A stretch of DNA of 10,472 nt from an uncultured Lachnospiraceae bacterium (lineage in GTDB: Bacteria > Bacillota_A > Clostridia > Lachnospirales > Lachnospiraceae), in the NCBI GenBank assembly GCA_949957035.1, contig CATLIP010000071.1, positions 1 to 10,472 on the forward strand. The letters are read 5' to 3'. Position 1 is the stretch's first letter; every line of letters begins with the position of its first letter. The notes under the pieces were generated by a model. It was not told the origin of the DNA, ran no database searches, and saw nothing but the letters and a program-made list of their open reading frames with translations. This document shows positions 6,848-10,472 of this stretch, one piece after another. A program made the position numbers and the translations under genes.

Positions 6848-6876
6848 TTGCTATTTCGGACATCTTATGGTAGAAT
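6848..6876 (+). promoter_or_regulatory. secG promoter with extended -10
   Basis: TTGCTA (6848-6853, 4 of 6) and TAGAAT (6871-6876, 5 of 6) are 17 nt apart. TGG directly before the -10 gives the extended -10 form. The transcript should start near 6883, ahead of the AGGAGG of secG. It may drive secG, rnr, smpB and the small gene after smpB. Confidence 0.62.
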
Positions 6877-6907
6877 GAAAAAGGTTTAGCCGTAGGAGGT
6901 GTAGAAG

Positions 6908-7150
6908 GTGGAGATTCTAAAGATAATATTAATGATTATATTCGCAATAGACTGTATTGCACTGACAGCGATTGTTCTGATGCAGGAGGGAAAGTCTGCG
7001 GGACTTGGAACAATCAGCGGTATGGCGGATACTTACTGGGGGCAGAACAAGGGACGTTCCATGGAGGGCGCGCTGGTGAAGTCCACGAAGTTCCTTGCGA
7101 TTCTGTTTATTGTACTGGCAGCAGTGTTGAATTTAAAAGTATTTGCATAA
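6908..7150 (+). CDS. secG: Preprotein translocase subunit SecG
   Basis: This 80-aa membrane protein fits SecG, the small accessory subunit of the SecYEG channel that assists SecA-driven export. It has the family topology: a first membrane helix at about 3-24, a glycine-rich cytoplasmic loop containing LMQEGKSAGLGTISG at 24-38 and the GQNKGRSMEG segment at 45-54, and a second helix at about 58-78. Length and loop motif are typical. The start is GTG, chosen because AGGAGG (6894-6899) stands 8 nt before it and the hydrophobic helix begins straight after. Its position ahead of rnr and smpB is the common Bacillota order and supports the call. A rarer start codon may keep its level modest. Confidence 0.93.
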   Translation: MEILKIILMIIFAIDCIALTAIVLMQEGKSAGLGTISGMADTYWGQNKGRSMEGALVKSTKFLAILFIVLAAVLNLKVFA

Positions 7151-7175
7151 GCGGCATATTTTTATGAGAACGGTG

Positions 7176-7199
7176 GGACACTCCTGTATAGGAGTGTCC
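7176..7199 (+). terminator. Perfect hairpin between secG and rnr, partial terminator or processing site
   Basis: GGACACTCCT (7176-7185) and AGGAGTGTCC (7190-7199) form a perfect 10-bp stem with the tetraloop GTAT. The tail is ATTTGTATATAC, not a solid T-run. It lies 26 nt after the secG stop and 36 nt before the rnr start. No clear promoter separates it from rnr, so full termination would leave rnr silent; attenuation or RNA processing is more likely. Confidence 0.5.
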
Positions 7200-7235
7200 A
7201 TTTGTATATACAAGATGAAAGAGGAGGTGCAGAAG

Positions 7236-9383
7236 ATGGACAAGTCATTTGAAAAGAGAAAAAAGGTGGTCAGTGATTTGATTAATGACAGCCTGTATGT
7301 ACCTATGAAGTTTAAGGAGCTTGCCATGCTTCTGCAGGTTCCAAAGGAGCTTAGAGACGAGCTGCGTCTGGTGCTTGAGTCGTTGGAGGCAGAGGGGAAG
7401 ATCTATTTATCAAAACGTGGGAAGTATTGCAAAGGAGAGGCAAAGCATCTCACAGGAATCTTTCGCGCAAGCTTAAGAGGGTTCGGTTTTGTGACGCCAA
7501 AGGATGGAAGCCCGGATATTTACATCAGCGAAGAGGATGTGAAGGGGGCGTTTGACGGCGACCAGGTGGAGTTTGTGATTACCAAGGAGCATCAGGGAGA
7601 GAGGCGGAACCGGGAAGGCAGGATTGTGGGGATTACGGCCAGAGGACTTACGAAGGTTGTGGGTCTGTTTCAGAAAAAGGAGCAGCAGAATTATGGGTTT
7701 GTCCTGCCGGATAACCAGAAGTTTCCCTGCGATATCTTTATTCCTGCCGAGAAGACCGGGGGCGCTGTCAACGGGCACAAGGTTGTGGCAGAGCTTGTTT
7801 CCTATGGGGAGGAGGGACGTAAGCCGGAGGGCAGAGTGACGGAGATTATCGGGCATATCAATGACCCGGGTACGGATATCATGTCCATTGTCAGGGGGTA
7901 TGACCTTCCTGTAGAATTTTCCGAGAAGATTTTGAATCAGGCAGAACGGGTGGCAAAGGAGGTAAGTCCGGCAGACATGGCAGGCCGTAAAGATTTGCGG
8001 AGCTGGCAGATGGTGACCATCGACGGGGAGGACGCGAAGGATTTGGACGATGCCGTTTCCCTGACAAGAGAGGGAGACAATTACCTCCTTGGCGTCCATA
8101 TCGCAGACGTGACGAATTATGTTCAGGAGAACAGCGCTATTGACCGGGAGGCAAGGGAGAGAGGAACCAGCGTATACCTGGCGGACCGTGTGATTCCCAT
8201 GCTTCCCCATAAGCTGTCCAACGGAATCTGTTCGCTGAATGCAGGAGAGGACCGGCTGGCTCTTAGCTGTATCATGACGGTTGACGCCAGAGGAATTGTG
8301 ATTGCCCATGAGATTGCCGAGACAGTCATCCATGTGGATGAGCGTATGACTTACACAAGCGTCAGGAAGATTTTGGAGGACCGTGATGAGGCGGAGCGGG
8401 AACGGTATCGGAAGCTTTTGCCCATGTTCGAGAGAATGGGGGAATTGTCTGATATACTGCGGAGGCGCAGGAGAAAGAGAGGTTCCATTGATTTTGATTT
8501 CCCGGAGACGAAGATGGAGCTGGATGAGAACGGGAAGCCTTTAGAGATAAAGCCTTATGAGCGCAATGTGGCCACGAAGCTGATTGAGGATTTTATGCTT
8601 TTGGCAAATGAGACTGTGGCGGAGGACTATTACTGGCAGGAGCTTCCCTTTGTCTACCGTACTCATGAGCCGCCGGACGAAGAGAAGATTAGGACTCTTG
8701 CTGCATTTATCAATAATTTCGGATACTCTATGCATATCGGGGTAAATGAAATCCGTCCTAAGGAGATTCAGAAGCTTCTTGGGAAGGTGGAGGATACGCC
8801 TCAGGAGGCGTTGATTTGCCGTCTGGCGCTACGTTCCATGAAGCAGGCTCGATATATGCCGGAAAATATCGGCCATTTTGGGTTGGCGGCCAATTATTAT
8901 ACCCATTTTACTTCGCCAATCCGGAGATATCCGGACCTCCAGATTCACAGGATTATCAAAGATAATCTAAGAGGGAGGATGGACGGGGAGAAGATTGCTC
9001 ATTATGAGAGTATCCTTCCTGAAGTGACGAAACATTCCAGTGAGATGGAACGCCGGGCTGAGGAGGCAGAGCGTGAGACGGTCAGGCTTAAGAAGGCAGA
9101 ATATATGCAGCAGTATATCGGGGAGGAGTTTGAGGGCGTAATCTCCGGCATGACCAAATGGGGAATGTATGTGGAGCTTCCCAATACGGTGGAGGGGCTG
9201 GTGCATGTGGCCAATATGACGGACGACCATTATGATTACTATGAAGACAGGTATGAGATGGCAGGGAGCCATACGGGAAAGGTATATAAACTGGGCCAGA
9301 AGGTGCGGGTGCGCGTGCTTGACGCAGACCGGATGCTTCGGACGATAGATTTTGAGATTGCAGATGTGATATCAGAGTCATGA
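7236..9383 (+). CDS. rnr: Ribonuclease R
   Basis: This 715-aa protein should be the processive 3'-5' exoribonuclease that degrades structured RNA, including mRNAs freed by trans-translation. Domains in order: an N-terminal winged-helix-like region (about 1-65), two cold-shock/OB domains (about 70-130 and 140-205), the RNB catalytic domain (about 250-575) and an S1 domain (about 627-708). The active site [14 protein letters not shown] supplies Asp263, Asp269, Asp271 and Asp272, equivalent to the four catalytic aspartates of E. coli RNase R. Tyr314 in [10 protein letters not shown] and the loop [14 protein letters not shown] (555-568) are also present. It stops soon after S1, without the long lysine-rich tail of the E. 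coli enzyme. The frame is open back to 7143; AGGAGG (7222-7227) at 8 nt sets the start at 7236. smpB follows after 43 nt. Confidence 0.95.
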   Translation: MDKSFEKRKKVVSDLINDSLYVPMKFKELAMLLQVPKELRDELRLVLESLEAEGKIYLSKRGKYCKGEAKHLTGIFRASLRGFGFVTPKDGSPDIYISEEDVKGAFDGDQVEFVITKEHQGERRNREGRIVGITARGLTKVVGLFQKKEQQNYGFVLPDNQKFPCDIFIPAEKTGGAVNGHKVVAELVSYGEEGRKPEGRVTEIIGHINDPGTDIMSIVRGYDLPVEFSEKILNQAERVAKEVSPADMAGRKDLRSWQMVTIDGEDAKDLDDAVSLTREGDNYLLGVHIADVTNYVQENSAIDREARERGTSVYLADRVIPMLPHKLSNGICSLNAGEDRLALSCIMTVDARGIVIAHEIAETVIHVDERMTYTSVRKILEDRDEAERERYRKLLPMFERMGELSDILRRRRRKRGSIDFDFPETKMELDENGKPLEIKPYERNVATKLIEDFMLLANETVAEDYYWQELPFVYRTHEPPDEEKIRTLAAFINNFGYSMHIGVNEIRPKEIQKLLGKVEDTPQEALICRLALRSMKQARYMPENIGHFGLAANYYTHFTSPIRRYPDLQIHRIIKDNLRGRMDGEKIAHYESILPEVTKHSSEMERRAEEAERETVRLKKAEYMQQYIGEEFEGVISGMTKWGMYVELPNTVEGLVHVANMTDDHYDYYEDRYEMAGSHTGKVYKLGQKVRVRVLDADRMLRTIDFEIADVISES

Positions 9384-9426
9384 ATACAGGGGAAACAGAG
9401 TATTTTCAAAAAAGGAGGTCATGCAT

Positions 9427-9894
9427 ATGGCGAAGACAAACGGGAAGATGGTCGCCAACAATAAGAAGGCATATCATGATTACTTTATACTGGATACCTA
9501 TGAGGCAGGGGTTGCCTTGCATGGGACAGAGGTAAAATCTCTCCGGATGGGCAAGTGCAGCATAAAGGAGTCGTTTATCCGCGTGGAGAACGGAGAAGTC
9601 TATCTCTACGGGATGCACATCAGCCCTTATGAGAAGGGAAATATTTTTAATAAGGACCCGCTGAGAGTCAGAAAGCTTCTTCTGCACAAGTCGGAGATTC
9701 ATAAGCTGTTGGGAAAGACAAAGGAGAAGGGGGTGGCTATTGTACCTCTTAAAGTCTATTTTAAGGGCAGCCTTGTCAAGATTGAGGTGGGGCTGGCCAA
9801 GGGAAAGAAACTGTACGACAAACGGCAGGATATTGCCAAAAAAGATCAGAAAAGAGAGGCCCAGAGGGATTTCAAAGTGCGAAATCTCGGATAG
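9427..9894 (+). CDS. smpB: SsrA-binding protein SmpB
   Basis: This 155-aa basic protein binds tmRNA and brings it to stalled ribosomes for trans-translation. The OB-fold core is clear: [18 protein letters not shown] near the N-terminus, [18 protein letters not shown], then [17 protein letters not shown]. The C-terminal part [18 protein letters not shown] leads into the lysine/arginine-rich tail ([12 protein letters not shown]) that enters the empty mRNA channel. An ATG at 9421 lies only 2 nt from the ribosome binding site; the one at 9427 has AGGAGG (9413-9418) at 8 nt, so I take 9427. The length is usual for the family. Placement after rnr is functional as well as positional, since RNase R destroys the mRNAs released by this pathway. 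The ssrA gene itself is not seen downstream in the window. Confidence 0.96.
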   Translation: MAKTNGKMVANNKKAYHDYFILDTYEAGVALHGTEVKSLRMGKCSIKESFIRVENGEVYLYGMHISPYEKGNIFNKDPLRVRKLLLHKSEIHKLLGKTKEKGVAIVPLKVYFKGSLVKIEVGLAKGKKLYDKRQDIAKKDQKREAQRDFKVRNLG

Positions 9895-9918
9895 ACCTTA
9901 CAGGGAGGAAAAAGACCC

Positions 9919-10155
9919 ATGGTGCCAACCAGAAAAGAAGATCTGAGGAAGATGGTTACACAGACTACGATTGAGACATATGAGGAATTGACGCCTCAGC
10001 TAGTCCGGTTGATTGAGACGACGAAAAGAGACCATGCGCTCTCCGAGGCCCAGAAGCAGGATGAGATCGCTCTGCATATGCTGGGATATGTGAAATCCTG
10101 CACGAATGAGATTATTGTAGAGGTGCTGGCAGAGATTTTAGGATTGGATGATTGA
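9919..10155 (+). CDS. Small unrecognised protein encoded directly after smpB
   Basis: This 78-aa frame starts at an ATG with AGGGAGG (9902-9908) 10 nt upstream, only 24 nt after the smpB stop, so it is very likely co-transcribed with smpB and probably real. I do not recognise the family. The sequence reads as nearly all helical: a charged N-terminus (TRKEDLRK), a middle stretch EELTPQLVRLIETTKRDHAL at 22-41, and a C-terminal helix NEIIVEVLAEILGLDD at 63-78 with an acidic end. It has no membrane segment or signal peptide, and its one cysteine is Cys61. A second ATG at 9952 would give 67 residues but has its GAGG only 3-4 nt away, so it is less likely. Function is open; link to ribosome rescue is suggested only by position. 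Confidence 0.68.
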   Translation: MVPTRKEDLRKMVTQTTIETYEELTPQLVRLIETTKRDHALSEAQKQDEIALHMLGYVKSCTNEIIVEVLAEILGLDD

Positions 10156-10161
10156 AAAGGA

Positions 10162-10190
10162 TTGCGCATAGGACGTATTAGGAATACAAT
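10162..10190 (+). promoter_or_regulatory. Possible promoter for the zinc-ribbon gene
   Basis: TTGCGC (10162-10167, 3 of 6) and TACAAT (10185-10190, 5 of 6) are 17 nt apart in the short gap before the ATG at 10223. The weak -35 suggests activation or a low level of expression. Confidence 0.4.
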
Positions 10191-10202
10191 AGAATTATTC
10201 TA
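10190..10202. repeat. Short palindrome at the likely transcript start of the zinc-ribbon gene
   Basis: TAGAAT and ATTCTA flank a single central T, giving a 6-1-6 inverted repeat that begins on the last base of the putative -10. The position suits a repressor site. The arms are A/T rich and short, so chance is a fair alternative. Confidence 0.3.
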
Positions 10203-10222
10203 AGAGAGAAAGGGGCAAAAAA

Positions 10223-10472
10223 ATGGCTTATTGTGTGAAATGTGGTGCAAAGGTGGATGACGGAATCGTGTCATGTCCATACTGCGGCGCTCAGATACCC
10301 AATGTATCAGGCGGTTATACGGGCGGCAGCCAGGCAGGAAGTGATACGGGCTATGGACAGAACGGCAGTCAGGAATATACATATGGTAATCAAAGTTATG
10401 GCCAGAGTTATCAGTCAGAGGGGTATAGCCAGGCCAGCCGGCAGAGCTACGGTCAGAATGGCCAGCAGGGGT
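10223..10472 (+). CDS. Zinc-ribbon protein with Gly/Gln/Ser/Tyr-rich region (cut by the right edge)
   Basis: The frame opens at an ATG with AAGGGG 7 nt upstream and runs off the right edge after 83 codons. Residues 1-25 form a short zinc ribbon of the kind seen at the N-terminus of many Bacillota membrane or regulatory proteins: Cys4-x2-Cys7 in YCVKCGAKV and Cys18-x2-Cys21 in SCPYCGAQI. From about residue 29 onward the sequence turns into a low-complexity stretch dominated by G, Q, S and Y, with repeated GYGQ, SYGQ, SYQS and GYSQ tetrads. Proteins of this build commonly go on to membrane helices or another domain, which cannot be seen here. It has its own possible promoter and need not belong to the smpB transcript. 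Function unknown. Confidence 0.85.
   Translation, partial: MAYCVKCGAKVDDGIVSCPYCGAQIPNVSGGYTGGSQAGSDTGYGQNGSQEYTYGNQSYGQSYQSEGYSQASRQSYGQNGQQG

Noticed and set aside
7143..7235. Upstream starts for rnr at 7143 or 7215
   Set aside because: The first overlaps secG and reads through the hairpin; the second has no binding site and overlaps the AGGAGG that serves 7236.

Overview
The window looks like a chromosomal segment of a Clostridia-class Bacillota, most likely a gut-type member of the Lachnospiraceae. The evidence is moderate GC content, strong AGGAGG ribosome binding sites at 6-10 nt spacing, the particular form of GlmM and enolase, and a PurO-type IMP cyclohydrolase next to a stand-alone AICAR transformylase. 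That placement is recalled from family knowledge and not from a search. Most of the window is housekeeping. The accessory parts are a hicAB toxin-antitoxin pair, a small unrecognised gene after smpB, and the start of a zinc-ribbon protein with a tyrosine/glutamine-rich low-complexity tail.

Layout. Bases 1-125 (minus) hold the N-terminus of a lipoprotein. It diverges from the purine pair at 270-2176 (plus), across a 144-nt gap with one promoter facing each way. The purine pair (IMP cyclohydrolase, then AICAR transformylase) performs the last two steps of IMP synthesis, which most bacteria encode as one fused PurH. A long-looped hairpin (2198-2238) separates it from the convergent hicA-hicB operon (2895 to 2259, minus). 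The hicA/glmM divergent region (2896-3095) carries repeated ATGCG motifs that could be the HicB operator. glmM (3096-4442, plus) makes glucosamine-1-phosphate for cell-wall precursors. It meets a YitT-family membrane protein gene (5365 to 4523, minus) at a perfect 18-bp bidirectional terminator hairpin.

From 5502 to the right end all genes are on the plus strand: eno (glycolysis), then secG (protein export), rnr (RNase R), smpB (trans-translation) and a 78-aa unknown protein, then a zinc-ribbon protein cut by the window edge. The order eno-secG-rnr-smpB is a familiar Bacillota arrangement linking secretion, RNA decay and ribosome rescue. The tmRNA gene ssrA, often found just after smpB, is not in the remaining 578 bases. 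eno appears insulated from secG by a terminator-like hairpin followed at once by a good secG promoter. The secG-rnr gap holds a second perfect hairpin that may tune rnr expression.

No gene-free stretch exceeds 300 bases. The largest gaps (126-269, 2896-3095, 5366-5501, 6801-6907, 7151-7235) hold the promoters and hairpins listed. I saw no tRNA, rRNA, CRISPR array, insertion sequence or riboswitch. I do not see convincing evidence of a wholly new multi-gene system; the best leads are the small smpB-linked gene and the zinc-ribbon/low-complexity protein.
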